Assembly (NCBI GenBank): GCA_964023205.1
Contig: OZ026848.1
Span: 30,429,912-30,493,911 of the forward strand
Length of the DNA: 64,000 nucleotides
Direction: 5' to 3'
Origin: Lutraria lutraria
Taxonomy: Eukaryota; Mollusca; Bivalvia; Venerida; Mactridae
Of this stretch, positions 1-22,849 are shown one piece after another; position 1 is the first letter of the stretch; every line of letters starts with the position of its first letter. The position numbers were made by a program, and so were the translations under genes. The notes below the pieces were generated by a model, which worked only from the letters and a program-made list of their open reading frames with translations, was not told the origin of the DNA and searched no databases.

Positions 1-1858
1 CGGGGTAAATACTACATGTGTATTTCGGTTCTTAACCTATGCACAACTTAGGTCTTGTTAATTGAAAATGAATTTATCATAAAGAAGAATCTACTGACAT
101 GTGATTTTAAGTTGATGTTTAAATGACATTTTTTAAAGCGCAAACACATTTTTGTCTGGTGGACATGTGTTTGTTATGCAATTTCTTTTCACCAGAGTCT
201 ACCGTTGCTCCAAGAGCGTCTTTCCACATACAACAGGGTGGGGGGCGGGGGGTTAGACCCTACATGCATACACTTGGGATGAGCGATCAACCTTCCGTAA
301 GCAAACTGAACAGTATTCTCACATGCGAAAATTGACAAGGTCCTAGGTGAGATTTTAAGTCACAGTGATGTATATGACACTACCCACTTGACCACTGCCT
401 TTATTCATGAAATTGTATGTGAAAGTGTGTCAAATCTATAACTTACCTGTCGTAGGATTTCAACATCTTTAAAAATGCTATCGGTAACTCTAAAATACCT
501 CATCACAATTTGTCAAATCACCTCAAACATATACATATTGCAATAATTCTGTATACTATCTTAAGATCTTAAGAAGTTTTTAAACTCTTTTTTTCAAAAT
601 TCATTGATTATCTCGATATCAGGTTTTCTGAATGGAGAGTTCGTTTTATGGAAAAAAAACACGAGAAACACTTAATCCAGCACATCTAAAAGTGTCCGAT
701 TTGAAAAAAAAGTTATCCAATGAGCTAGTACGCAATATAGTAGGTGTCCGAATTGAAATATGCTATCCTAATAGAAGGTTTACAGATTAGAAAGACTACT
801 GAATCATGCCCCGATCGTTTCCTGTCCATAAGCATAATACATGTATAATGGACGTTAAGGACATGTCCACGCATATAAAAATAGTAAATGTATTTACAGT
901 CATGAACATTTTTCTTGGCTCATACAGAAATGTATTCAAAGCAGCACATATGTTTTGCAAAATATATGTGTATTGTCTCGGGCAGTATAAGCAGATTAAA
1001 CTTGGCATTGATGTTTAAATTCTACAAAGAAATATTAAAATCACAGGATATCAAATATTGAGTAATACATAAAGAAGACTCTCATTGTGACGAACTCCGT
1101 AAAGACGAATTAATCGTTATATCTGATGTTGCTTAAACTTATAGAACAATTTAATGTGTAAAGATATACTCGTCTAAGGTATGTACATACAAAAGGTTTA
1201 GTTCGATAACTGAATAAATGATGTAAATGTCGTACTCGTTCATGTATAAGGGAAAACTGTATTGGTAGATTAGAAATATTTATTGATAAATAATTATAAA
1301 TATTTCAGGCATCAATATCGGTAACAAAAGCTTGTATGGCGATCATTAAGAAAACAGTAAAAGGTGCCGATGAATGATTGCATGTGATGTCATGTTGTAC
1401 CTCTTGTCAATGATAGCAAAATATTTCTGTCAAATCTTTTCAGAATATTCAATTTTATTCACATCAGAGTGAATTCCATGATCTGTAAAACTATGAATGG
1501 TTTTCAACTGTACATATCTTAGCAATTCTTTGATGGATTCCAAATTTTCGAATCCTTGCCTAAACTTTACTGAACATTGCTTTGTTTGAAAACATACGTT
1601 AGTCAAACATATCGGATGTCATGTCGAGAAAAATCATTTGGCTAATTGTTATTTTTGTACAATAAAAAGACATCAGAAGAGGTAAACATAATTATGTTCT
1701 GTAGTTACTGTATTAGAAATATTGTTTAACGTTGTGTCATATTAGGTAACCATGCAACGCTTGTAATTATGCAGTTTCCGAAACTTCTAGTCCTATAAAA
1801 GAATATTGCACGCTTCTATCTACGATCCAATCAAATAATGTCTTAATTTTTCTATCAA
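1..1858. other. 3' flank of ferroportin, no gene seen
   Basis: AT-rich sequence with no reading frame resembling a known protein and no exon-like block on either strand. Open stretches near 123-335 and 796-1018 are short, low-complexity and unsupported. A minus-strand polyadenylation signal (TTTATT on the plus strand) lies near 1454, a plausible 3' end for the ferroportin transcript. Bases near 1079-1100 (CTCATTGTGACGAACTCC) resemble the end of the inverted-repeat element at 7287-7550 and may be a fragment of it. Confidence 0.5.
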
Positions 1859-4800
1859 TCATTTTGCAAGGTCTTCTTTGGTAACATGCATCGTATCGTA
1901 TTTCTCTGGAATAACGTTGTCATCACCTTCACCACCGAGTAAGCTCTCTTTCTCATTAACAGGGTAATACTTATTGTGTGCACTGCATGCATATTTGGCG
2001 TACAGAATCCAGCCCATACAAACAAAGGCAAATGAAATTAACACAAGAAGTCCGAACAATTCAGGTTGAGGTGCCACTATAACCATGATGAATTTGATCA
2101 TATCCATCAATTGATTCAGTGCAGTTTGGACCCCTAAAACTATGCCTCGTTCTTTTTCTTCAACTGTTTCTAGAAACAATTGTGTAATTGTCAGGTCAGC
2201 CATCCAAAGACCTGAAATATAAAAAGTGACTTAAAACTTATATACTTTAGTATATGATATAATGATGTTGATATCAAATTACCACAGTCCATTGTTAAAT
2301 AACAAGTGTAGCTAGTTTTCTATTCAAAGTCAATGCGTTGTATTTTCGTATTGATTAATTGAGTTTGATAACTGAACCAAAATATATTTAATCGCAACAG
2401 CACACTAAGAGACAAATTGTTAATTTTCCAAATATGTACATGGGGACGTTTAGTTCCTTGTCTGTAGCTATCTACATTTACCTATTTGCAAATGTATATT
2501 TCATTATTGGGTCTACAGTCACAAATTATTACTAGTATACGAACCACATCTGGTCCGTACTATTTATAAAACAATCATTGACAACATTGTCTTGCCGTAC
2601 AAAGACCTGGTCATCCGTTGATACGGATACCGCTCGACACTTACCGCATCTGGCCCCTATAATTCCAGCCATAAGGAGGCTTATAGATAAATAGTCGTCC
2701 CAAAAGGTCGAGTCATCATCAATCATTGTTACATTATCTGTAGTGTTGAATAGTGGATTGAAGGTAGGAGTATCGGTAAAGATCGGCGCTTCAGTTGTTG
2801 TGTTGATAATCAGTATGTCATCATCAGAATCCGCATAGTTCAGATCGAAGGGAGATCCGGGTGCCCACACACTTACCACGCACATACTTAGGAACAATAT
2901 CTGGAAGGATAACCCAAACATCCCGGTCCGCTGCATACCGATTTTCTTTCGCATCCAGGGGTAAATGAATGTTCCAAGAATTCCAACAAATGCTCCGCCA
3001 GCCATCAGACCTCCCATGACAGATTCATTGATACCTTGTGTGTACGCGAATCCTAAAAATAGTGCATGGTATTTGTTAGTTAAAGGTTTGTATTGTAATT
3101 TGCTTTGTCGGCACCTGAGTATGGTAAAATACCGAACATGGTAATGTTGAAGTTTTTTGTTAAATACTTTTGTATCGCTAAATGAGTGGGGTATTGGTTA
3201 ATTGCAGAATTTTGTTGGAGTTTCTGTACCATTATTTGCATTAGATATTGTAATTTAGAATGGTTTAGATTTTCACCCAACAGTATTAACTAGTAAGAAA
3301 TGAATGGACTTAATTGGATTGTTAAGTAAACGTATAAATCACATCATATTCGTTCGATCTTCTTTGTGATTGAAATATATGTACAAAAATGTAGTTCTAC
3401 AAACTTTATCAAACGCTCAAAGAGTATCACTTAGATGTTTATTACTCACAAATAAGTTAATATATTTATATTTTCAGTGGAAGAACTCGATTAAAAAGGC
3501 AAACATCGCGTGATACATACCCACTGTGATGTTGTCAAACCCGAGAACAGTCATATACAATGCTGCAAGACCAAGACCAGCAAATGCCACATCGTATTTC
3601 ATAAAGGTCTTCCATCCTCGAAGTAAAATAATAAAGCTTTCCAGTAACCCAGAGACACATACAGAACATTTCCCTCTATTTTGTTGATCTTCATCTGTTG
3701 ATTTAAGATAAATGAGTTATTATTACAGAAAATCGAAGCATAAATGTCTCATTCTAATACATTACTTGTCAGTCTTCACTGTCTAACATATGGTCAGGTG
3801 AAATTTAAGTATTACTATATCTAATAAATCTTCCCATCACGATATATTTATGTATTCTTGGGTCATGGAAATATCATTGTAAGTCATGATTTTGAACAAG
3901 ATACCCCTAACATTAGGCATAATTCAAAATTATATTATTTTAAGAATATGTGAAATACTTCATGTAAAACACATATTTCAACAGGAAAAGGTTGATAAAT
4001 AATAAGCTCTCAGAACACAAACACTAAGTCTCCAACTGTTAAGAATTAGATACGGATCGGAACAATGTTATGAAACACAGGTCAACGGCAAACAGATCAA
4101 TTTCCTCTTGACTCTCTCTGTTTAGTTTTCCTTACCTTCTTCGTCAATACGACAGAAGTCTTTCTTGGCCCTCAAAGCAGGCACCACATCATACACTTTC
4201 CACAGTAAATAGTACTCAACAAATACTGATACAACATTCCATCCACCGATGAAGAGAGCTCCAATCTCCGTGGAAGCGTAAGCCATAATTTGTCCAGTCG
4301 CTATCGGAGCAACAATATTCGTGACCAGATCAATACATTTAAGAATGGCACTTGTTGCTGAAAAAGGTGTAGATTAAGTATATCATCATGAATTGGCATG
4401 TAAGAGGGGTTTAATATTACAAATAACACACATTACAAAGTACATTGTAATTTCTTTCACAAATCCTAATTTAAACGGATTTCTTTTGATTTGCAGTTTG
4501 GATAACGTCAAATTCATACGCGGTGGTTGGGCAAAAATATGAGTAAGTTGAAGTAGGTTTAAATCGTATTCAATTCAATATATTGCAGATATCTTACTGG
4601 CTAGAAGGTCAGTATCATCTCCACATATCTCAACAATCCAATCTTTCTCTACAGCTATTGTGTTACCGGTGCTAGCTAACTGGGCAATCACTGCTATCAG
4701 TATAATTGCCCCGAAGCAAATGTTCAGCAACCATTTGTCCGGCCATTCATTCTCGATTTCTTCTTTGAAGTAAATTACGAAGTAAATAATGACGGCACAT

Positions 4801-6946
4801 ATTGCAATGCTAAGGTTCTGTATGACTAATGATATTCTGGCAGCTGTAAAATAGAGAATGTAATTATAATGATGTTTTTGGTGATTGTTAGCTTGGCTTG
4901 TCAATGCAAATGTTAGGGTGCTTTGACATATCTTCAGCATTGAATACTTAGTATCTCAAAGGGTCAATAAAAGAATGCAGTTGATTGTTACTTGTAAGTG
5001 CTAGATACCTAATTCTTACAAGATGACATGGAGGCTTTGATGGACCTTAATAAATCGTACAATGTTCATTGTTATCACTACTGTAACTTAATGGTTTTGT
5101 TTGTTGCTCTGAAAGTATTACACTTTTTGATATTAACGATTAAAGAAGATGCAAACTTGTCAACAAGCAATGCCATATTCGAAAAGAAACGTAGTATTTG
5201 TCCACAACTGACCTTAAACAGATGTGATGTGTATTTAGTATACTATGGAATTCAATATAGCCTGCTTACTTATATTAGGCAGCAATAATTTAGTTTTTAC
5301 TTTACTTTACAAGGTTAATTTATACAAACCAGAGAGTCTTGCAGTTTTGTCAACCCAATCACCGACCATCGGCCCGAACAACAGTATTGCAGCCCCCATG
5401 ACAAACCCGTAGATGGCTGTCAACAACAAGGACTCTGGTGCTATAATTACTAGAAATAATCCCACACCAAACTGCCACATTCGGTCGCCCTGTAAATTGC
5501 AAGTCGAAAATGGTACTTTTTAAACATTGTGATTTCGTAAAACATAATAGTTTATTAACAGTATCTCTGCTTTGACTGTATAAAAGTATACTTGTTTAGC
5601 AAAACAATTTTGTGTTGAACTATAATTTAGTGGTTTAGTAATGGCAATCGGCCAGTGGTGGTTTACAGAGTTCGCAGTTAACTTTCACATCGAATGGCCA
5701 ATGGGTATACATTTCTAATATTTAGAAAACCAGACTTTTGGCCAAATCCGTCTTTGGTACGGTTGTGTTCGGTTCTATTGCACCAACTTGTTTAAGCATG
5801 AAATCATTTATCAATCATTATGCACTGTCGCAACTTTCTCGACTTACTCTACTATGTGAATTATTCTACATGTATGTACATTGTACTTACCCATGCCGAC
5901 AGAAAATGACTGATGTACACGTATATACAAACAGTTTTCGTTTCTTTAACTGTTCCTGAAATAAAGAAATATGTGTAATATAAATAGACGTGTTTAACCA
6001 ATTTGATTCCCTTACATTTAAATTCTCCATTTGCATATAACCATACACTTTTCGGACAAAAAAATAGAAAAATCAACCGATAGAATTTGAGAACCAATGA
6101 TATGGTTACAATAACAATATATGAACCAATCATTTTCCACAATTCGTAACCAATCATTTGTAATCTTAGGCAACCAATCAAAATGAATATACCAATCCAG
6201 CAAAGTGTAAAAAGAGGCAAAATAATAAATTTAGGTGGAGAATGGACTTGGCGTGCCGCCTAGACAGTTAAACATATATAACTTATTAGATACTAGACAG
6301 TAAGATCAGTCCTCTAACATCAGTTCGTCCGTCAGTACGCTATGAGACCACTAGACTGTCTAAAGATAAATATACACTGTACTTACAAGACCAGAACCGG
6401 GTCGCAATTGTGTCTGATTTTTTTAAAAGTACGGAAAAAATACTATCGTTCTTTTGCCTTCATTACTGACTCTCCTGTATCCTGTTGAAATTTTAAATAT
6501 ACATTTGTACAGTAAAACCCAAGAAAATCCGGACCTCTTCCGGACTAAGTCCAGTTTTCTGAGAATTCCGGTTTTTCTGAGAACTTTTGATAAATTTCAA
6601 AACAGTGGGTCTTGAAAATTCGTCCGATTTTCTAAGAATTCCGGTTTTCATTTAGTCCGGATTTCGGGGATTGTTCTGTATTTTGTTTTAACGTTGAATC
6701 GAATGATTTTTTCACGCCATTTTTACTATCAAATCAGATGATTTACCACAATGATATATAATGTCAACTTTAGTCAACACGGTCTGCAGTTATACCTTAC
6801 CTGAACCACCTCCAACAAGAGGAGAATGCTCTCCTACTTTTTTCACAGACTTCTCGTCATGTTTTCTTGTTGTTGACTTTTTAAACGACGCGTGATATCC
6901 TGATACCTCAATACTTTTATCTGTCAGACCAACATGAGTATGTTCA
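1859..6946 (-). CDS. SLC40A1: Ferroportin, SLC40A1-type iron exporter (8 exons seen, 5' end missing)
   Basis: Multi-pass plasma-membrane transporter that exports ferrous iron. Coding exons in transcript order: 6801-6946, 5891-5955, 5330-5489, 4598-4843, 4136-4357, 3521-3694, 2645-3052, 1859-2211. All have GT/AG borders and compatible phases, giving 590 codons plus TGA. Diagnostic family blocks are present: [16 protein letters not shown] at TM1, QTSLVIQN-like [38 protein letters not shown] and ERGIVLGVQ. The exon at 2645-3052 carries a long acidic extracellular loop with several N-glycosylation sequons (NTT, NTT, NVT). The first exon has no usable Met and needs two bases from an upstream exon that I did not find, so the N-terminus is incomplete. 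Relative to human ferroportin, Asp39 is kept but His43, Cys326 and His507 are replaced by Gln, Asn and Lys. Identity is very secure; the loss of hepcidin response is inferred. Confidence 0.95.
6508..6680. mobile_element. Tc1/mariner-type MITE (173 bp) in ferroportin intron
   Basis: Terminal inverted repeats: TACAGTAAAACCCAAG at the left, then a CCGGAC block; the right end reads as the inverted TACAGAACAATCCCCG with the same CCGGAC. TA at both outer ends fits a TA target duplication, and ends starting CAGT fit Tc1/mariner/pogo-derived short elements. The interior repeats TTCCGGTTTT/TTTCTGAGAA motifs and has no coding capacity. Superfamily is inferred from the ends only. Confidence 0.6.
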
Positions 6947-7286
6947 CTGAAAAAGACAGTGTAAGCCAGTGTGTACAATAAAGATTACCTTTGGGGCTTA
7001 TCATAGGACAAAATAATGAGAAGGTTGCATTAGGCATGAAACAATACATGTTTCCGGTAACAGCTTACAGCTGGGGGGTGACGACTTTCATAGAATTCGA
7101 CCACGTTAGGAATATAAATCTTCGTTCAGGGAAATGCGCACCGCCTTCCCAAAATGAAAATTTTGGACCAGTAACGTTACATGGATTTCTATATCATCTA
7201 AAAATTTATATCTATGTAGTAGCTAGTGTATCATATTTATGTTTGAAACTCTTTAAAAGAAATAAACGAATCACAAAGGTAAAATT

Positions 7287-7550
7287 AATGGACTCTCGTT
7301 ATGACGAACTCGCTTAAGGCGAATGCGAAATAAATTTGAGGTCCCGATTTCACTGTTTTTTTTGCAAATGATATTCAGCTTCAATTGTGCTAAAACAAAA
7401 TTGTATAATCGCCGTTTAAATATTGTCAAACTGTGATTATAAAAGCAGCTCAAATCGGAACTTTCCTGCAGAATTTTATGGCATGTTTGCGTTCAGACGA
7501 ACTATTTTCAAGCTTAGCATAGTTCGTCATAACTGAAGTCAACTGTATCT
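7287..7550. mobile_element. Short inverted-repeat element in ferroportin intron
   Basis: The left end CTCGTTATGACGAACT and right end AGTTCGTCATAACTGA are imperfect inverted repeats around about 230 bp without a gene. It lies between the two copies of the ferroportin N-terminal exon. Interpreted as a MITE; the superfamily is not identified. Confidence 0.5.
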
Positions 7551-8263
7551 ATACAAATTTTCCTAATATGAAACAATTTAATCATCCTTTAATACTAAAC
7601 AACAAACTTGATTCTTGAGCTACTTAATCCACGTCTTTCTTTAATCCAAAAGCTATTAATGTTACCATTAGACACATACGTGACAAACTAAACGTAGTAC
7701 GTAGAATTGAAAACCAACTTACGACATGTTAGCGATGTGTTTAATCCAGTTTCAAATAAGTATGTTAACAACTATTAACTATAATAACATTGTACCAGAT
7801 TCTCACTTATATATGTATAGTTATCTGATAACTTGATAATAATCCACTAATGTTTATCAGAGTATATAACTAACTTTTATGCCATACAAACGCTCATGTT
7901 CGCATGGCGGAGATAATATGATATCATACATATTCGCTTTCTCACGACGATTAATTAGCTGTATTGAAAATGCTTTTTCCAGTTTGAAATAGTGAGCATA
8001 ACCCTGGTTAAAGTCGATGTATATACGGCATGGGTCAGTTCTTTGACTCCATCCGGAATTTATGGAATTTTCCAACACTCTATCAGTAAAATATGGCAGA
8101 CAATTGACCAAAATACTGATCACATGCTTTTTGGAAACTGAACGATAGTTCAGCTTTCTATAGCCTGAACTTGCTCGGCGCGCATGAATTTTGCTGCGTA
8201 TCAAAGTACCACAATGATATATAAAGTCAACTTTAGTCAACACGGTTTGCAGTGATACCTTAC

Positions 8264-8409
8264 CTGGACCACTTCCAACAAGAGGAGAATGCTCTCCTAC
8301 TTTCTTCACAGACTTCTCGTCATGTTTTGTTGTTGTTGACTTTTTTAACGACGTGTGATATCCTGATACCTCAATACTTTTATCTGTCAGACCAACATGA
8401 GTATGCTCA
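8264..8409 (-). other. Duplicate of ferroportin N-terminal exon (candidate mutually exclusive exon)
   Basis: A second 146-nt copy of the exon at 6801-6946, with the same length, an intact reading frame, a CTTTTCAG-type acceptor and a GTAAGG donor. Differences are few: Ala to Thr, Phe to Leu, Arg to Thr, Gly to Ser and Ser to Pro in a cytosolic, Lys/Ser-rich N-terminal segment (both end ...[11 protein letters not shown]). The exon takes two bases from the preceding exon and leaves one, so including both copies would shift the frame. Only one can be used per transcript. The similarity extends into the flanks (about 6739-6967 versus 8206-8431). Confidence 0.75.
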
Positions 8410-9114
8410 CTGAAAAGACAGTTTAAGCCATACTACATGTTAACTCGTACTATATGTTTTTCGTCCCGATCGCGAACTCGACTTTTCAAAATCTAACTGT
8501 CGGATCATAAATTATGATAATGGGGATCGAGGTTTCTGGCAAGCGATCGGGCGTTTGTGTGTGGGTGACCGCCCCCCCCCCCCACAATATCACGAAATTG
8601 CAAGTACATAAGAACTTATTTTCATAGATTTTGATAATGAAAGTTGTGTGCAAATGTAAGTGTTATCAACTTCTGTATATACATCTGTGTGTTCGTCTGT
8701 CCGTTCGTGATAAACTGAACTAGAGTTAAGTAGATGAAGAAGATAACCTAAATGTTTAGGATAAGATAACAGTGTAATTACATAGATAATTAGCTTACAT
8801 TTGATATGACAAGACTCATATCAGCTAAATCAGGTGTATCATTTTAATTACCCATCAAGTGTCCACGAGTTTATGAATGATATTCAAAATACAGACATGT
8901 ATGTATGATTGAACTCCTCTTCGTATTTTTTGCTGGTTATCTTAGCTACCAACGTAGTCTGTCAGGGAGATTTCTGCTATGTACAATTATCAATATAACC
9001 TAACCGGCACTTCCAGAATCATGTAAACGTCATTGGGACTATATTGGTACGGTAAAAAACACTATTATATTTCAATTTTTGGAACCGTAAATAAATATCC
9101 TTAATATTAAAGTA

Positions 9115-9290
9115 TATTGAAACCGTGTTAACGACCACCTTTGAAAAAAGACCTCCCTGTGTATAACTGAGGCCATTCTTTAAAAAAAACATCAATGATT
9201 ATTTAGAACAAACAAAATGACCTCCGAATAAAGGTCACTCGTCAATAAAGGCCATATAGTATGTCAATCCCAAGCCGGTCTTTGTTCACA
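9115..9290 (+). repeat. Dispersed 'gttaacgaccacc...aaaggtcac' repeat
   Basis: Contains GTGTTAACGACCACCT, then GGCCATTCTTTAAAAAAAAC, then GAATAAAGGTCACTCGTCAATAAAGGCC. Related copies occur at 17125-17275 (plus), 18722-18917 (minus orientation) and 44909-44990 (plus). The shared core also resembles the unit of the 69-bp satellite at the right end of the window. It is a noncoding interspersed family of unknown class. Confidence 0.6.
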
Positions 9291-9579
9291 TGTTTGATTA
9301 TAGTCTCGTTATGAAGATGAATACAATGTATATAGTAAGTGTTGAAAAACAAACCATAACTATGTCGTCATAATAATTATCGAGGTGGTCGTAATACAGA
9401 GGTGGGCATTAATTAAGTGTGTTTTTTCACAAAATGTGATCTCGGGTATATTTCTTTGTGACTTATCTAAACACATCAGGCAGTCGATCCTTTCCTCGAT
9501 CCGTACGTTTTAATTTATGGTCGTGGTGCCAGTGGGAATTTCGTTGCATGCATTTTTGCGGTTTTTATTGTTGTTTTTG

Positions 9580-9835
9580 CTTGGTTGTTTGAGTTTTACG
9601 CCCCTTTTCGACAGCCAGAGTCACATGAGGCGGACAGTTCACCTAACCGTCGTTCCTGTGAAGAACCAGACAGTCATAGATCGACTCACATATCCTCCAT
9701 ACGCAACTGTCTACTTTCTCACATAAAGAGATGTGGTCGGTAGCGGGGTTCGAACCTACGTTCCTCTATCAGTGAGAGGTTACAGTGATTTGAAGTCAGC
9801 GACTTTAACCACTCGACCACGGAGGCAGATCACAT
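9580..9835 (-). repeat. tRNA-derived SINE (minus orientation)
   Basis: Read on the minus strand, bases 9735-9828 look like a tRNA with an A box (GTGGTCGAGTGGTTAAAG) and a B box (GTTCGAACC), preceded by a GCCTCCG start. A non-tRNA body follows towards lower coordinates. It is a SINE head rather than a functional tRNA gene because the cloverleaf is imperfect and relatives with the same head are scattered through the window. Confidence 0.6.
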
Positions 9836-10554
9836 ATTTACGGTAATTTTGTTTAGGAGTAGTTTAAACTCAAAATAGGGGTTAGATATTCTTTGACCTA
9901 CAACTTAGCAGTACAGTTGTATATGATATAAATATTCTTCCGGATGACCTGATCGGACGGGCCGTGACACCGACGAATGTAAGTTATTATACATGTTAGG
10001 CTTATGAAGAATGTTTGTGTCTGGTTACCCGACCTATCCTAGTTTTTCCCACGACCCTAGACTTTTTATTTGGCTCTTGGAAAGGTAGACCCAGGTTTTT
10101 ACATTTTTACATTTCCACACGCTTTCAAGGGCCAAAAAGCTCCGATCTGCCTAGCCTATTTTTTATGAACAAGTGTAACCAGACAGAAACATTAGCTTTA
10201 TGTACTCCTATTCACAATACATGTGTGAATGATATCAATATATAGGTGTAAACAAGGAGGTGTTTACATCGAAATTATCAAAGTTCTTGTACGGTATGAA
10301 GTAAACAAGATAAATATACCCTGCTCAACTTTTATTGACATTGACTTTTTAAAACTTTTATTCATTGACATATACACATAAATTTGTCATTTTTTAAGAG
10401 TTAAGTTCGAATCCCGGCGGCGGCAGGACATACCCTTCTTTGTGTATTTGTTGTTAAACGGCCAATTCGACAGTTATGGTCATTTCAGAGTCGCCCCAGA
10501 GTAGGAAATAATATACATATGTTGGAGAACCGGCCAATAATATATTCATACACT

Positions 10555-10945
10555 TTAAAGTCCCATAAGCTTATAAATGTATTGGTCCTAATAGTTTCTG
10601 TTTGTTCTATAACAGAGGAATCCGGTGTGTTTTCCTCCCGTGCATACTTTATAGCGAGAAAAAATGTTTCCGAAACCACTATAGTATTTTTTTCAATATC
10701 ATTGAAATAAATACTATTTATAGAACACCTGTGTTTTCCCGCAGTCATGCTATGCACACGTAGTAAAGTGCATGACGTCACGCGCTCTACATATTTCAAG
10801 TTTACAAAAGCAAAAATCACAGTGAAATGAGTGTTTTCAGACGAAAAAGGGCTTGTTTCGTCGGTAATAATTATCTCGGGAAAATATCAGCAATTCAATG
10901 TTTTTGCATATATTTTTCTACAGCAAAAAGCTAATGGGGCTTTAA
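10555..10945. mobile_element. TTAA-flanked MITE, family 1, copy 1
   Basis: Ends TTAA-AGTCCCATAAGC and GCTAATGGGGCT-TTAA are inverted repeats bounded by TTAA. About 390 bp, no coding capacity, with an internal palindrome-rich block (TTTTTTTCAATATCATTGAAATAAATAC). A near full-length second copy is at 52620-53023. TTAA boundaries are the hallmark of piggyBac-type insertion; membership is inferred from that alone. Right-end fragments occur near 47895-47937 and 50065-50084. Confidence 0.75.
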
Positions 10946-11049
10946 ATTTCGAATGTTTTTCCTGGTTCTTTATCGTGCCCGGTGTACGTAAAGCACCGAT
11001 CGATACACACTCAATTGACACATGTCAATGATTGGCCTGGATTGGGACA

Positions 11050-11150
11050 CTGTAAAAGTGTCCCTGAAGAATTCGGAAGGCGGATCCATAATCAAACCCA
11101 CGATCTTTCGTTCAGTAGTCCAGCGCTTTACCACTAGTCCATCTCGAGCA
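11050..11150 (-). repeat. tRNA-like SINE head
   Basis: The minus strand reads GGACTAGTGGTAAAGCGCTGGACT then ATCGTGGGTTTGATT, an A-box/B-box arrangement typical of tRNA-derived SINE heads. The acceptor stem is not well formed, so it is not called as a tRNA gene. A perfect 8-bp hairpin (GGGACACT/AGTGTCCC, 11044-11064) sits at its edge. Confidence 0.45.
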
Positions 11151-11963
11151 ATCCTCTTTGTATATTTTTGTCAATGTCTACCAGTGAAAGGCCTGCAATT
11201 GCTAATGCGTTTCAGCTTGACATTCTTATTCAAATTAGATTCAGTATGTTTTCCGCAAACCACTCCTCATAAAAAAGTTGTATTTTCAAATACGATTTAA
11301 AAGGTGGGGTTATTTCGTTTGAGTATATTGGCGAGGAACCAATTGACCGAGACAGAAAAAATGCTATAGGATTTGTCTAAAAAGTAGGGTCTGTCATGGA
11401 TTTGTAGAAACAAGGAATTTTAACTAATTTGACACTTGAGGAAGATGTCCATGTAGCTAAATGATTAAGGTATATATCCATCGTTAAGCAGGTATATATA
11501 CTCGCCAAACTCAAAACAAAATACTATCAAGTCACCTGTAGATACAGCATTAATTGTCTCTCGGATAGATCACCTTGACAAACAATTATACCAGGGTCAC
11601 TCAAATAGAACATCTGAAAGGCGCTAATTTACTCACAGATGCTCACATATCCTCTACTAGCAGTAGGCTGCTTCCAGCCTGTGACGCCAGCTCCTTATCA
11701 GTCAGCTACGTCTCTGATCAATATAACTGAATATTATACCAAACATCTGAAAAACTTGTACACGTGCAGTCACGTTAAGTTCAGGTATTTGTAAATACGA
11801 TTTTATTTCATATAATCGATAACTCAGAGGTAGAAGGTGTTTTAAGTTAGGTTGAATACATGAGTTATAAATGGCATCACGCTCTTATGAAGATATTTAT
11901 GACCCGTAGATAGTTTTACACAGCGCCGTGGAAGTAACAAACGTGAATACAACGACAACAAAC

Positions 11964-22549
<10,586 letters not shown>

Positions 22550-22826
22550 GATTTTCATGGACATAATGAAATTTTAAATTCAAATACCAGCTATATGGTC
22601 TGACTGTCTTAATATGTTGCTGGTTGAAAATGTTACTGTATATTAGTATGAAGGAAGAAGTTGTAATTATAAGTCTTTTATACATGTTTCTGTATGATGC
22701 TGATCTTGATTTCTATTTAGTTTACAGACCCCATTAAATGTCTTTAATGTGTATATCTTAAAGTGATGTAGCACTAACATGGCTTTGTCATTAATGTCAA
22801 CTGCAAAAACTGTTTGCCTTGTACTG

Positions 22827-22832
22827 AATAAA
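22827..22832 (+). terminator. SMU1 polyadenylation signal candidate
   Basis: First AATAAA downstream of the SMU1 stop codon (22549), giving a 3' UTR of about 300 nt. Further AATAAA motifs follow near 22900 and 23310, so alternative 3' ends are possible. Confidence 0.6.
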
Positions 22833-22849
22833 GCATTGGCAGATAATAG

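Larger units (their letters stand above)
8430..11940. other. Spacer between ferroportin and SMU1, repeat-rich
   Basis: Must contain the missing 5' exon(s) and promoter of ferroportin, transcribed leftwards, unless these lie elsewhere. A GC-richer block at about 11635-11745 followed on the minus strand by a GTGAGT-like donor could be a 5' untranslated exon, but nothing proves it. The rest holds a C-run (about 8572-8583), a dispersed repeat at 9115-9290, tRNA-like SINE pieces and one MITE, listed separately. No convincing protein-coding frame was seen. Confidence 0.4.

Noticed and set aside
6018..6203. Repeated 'DWY/NDW' peptide from minus-strand frames
   Set aside because: Comes from degenerate ACCAATCA repeats in a ferroportin intron, not from a coding exon.
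9517..9726. Hydrophobic 69-codon frame
   Set aside because: Runs into the SINE body and is composed of T-rich low-complexity sequence.
9735..9830. tRNA-like sequences (also near 11060, 19140, 28720, 54870, 57505)
   Set aside because: A and B boxes are good but acceptor or anticodon stems are broken and bodies follow; they fit SINE heads better than functional tRNA genes.
10485..10820. Open frames on both strands
   Set aside because: They lie inside MITE family 1, whose second copy does not preserve the frame.
8430..11960. Iron-responsive element upstream of ferroportin
   Set aside because: I looked on the minus strand for a CAGTGN loop with a C-bulge stem in the presumed 5' region and saw none convincing. 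The real 5' exon is unidentified, so this is not evidence of absence.
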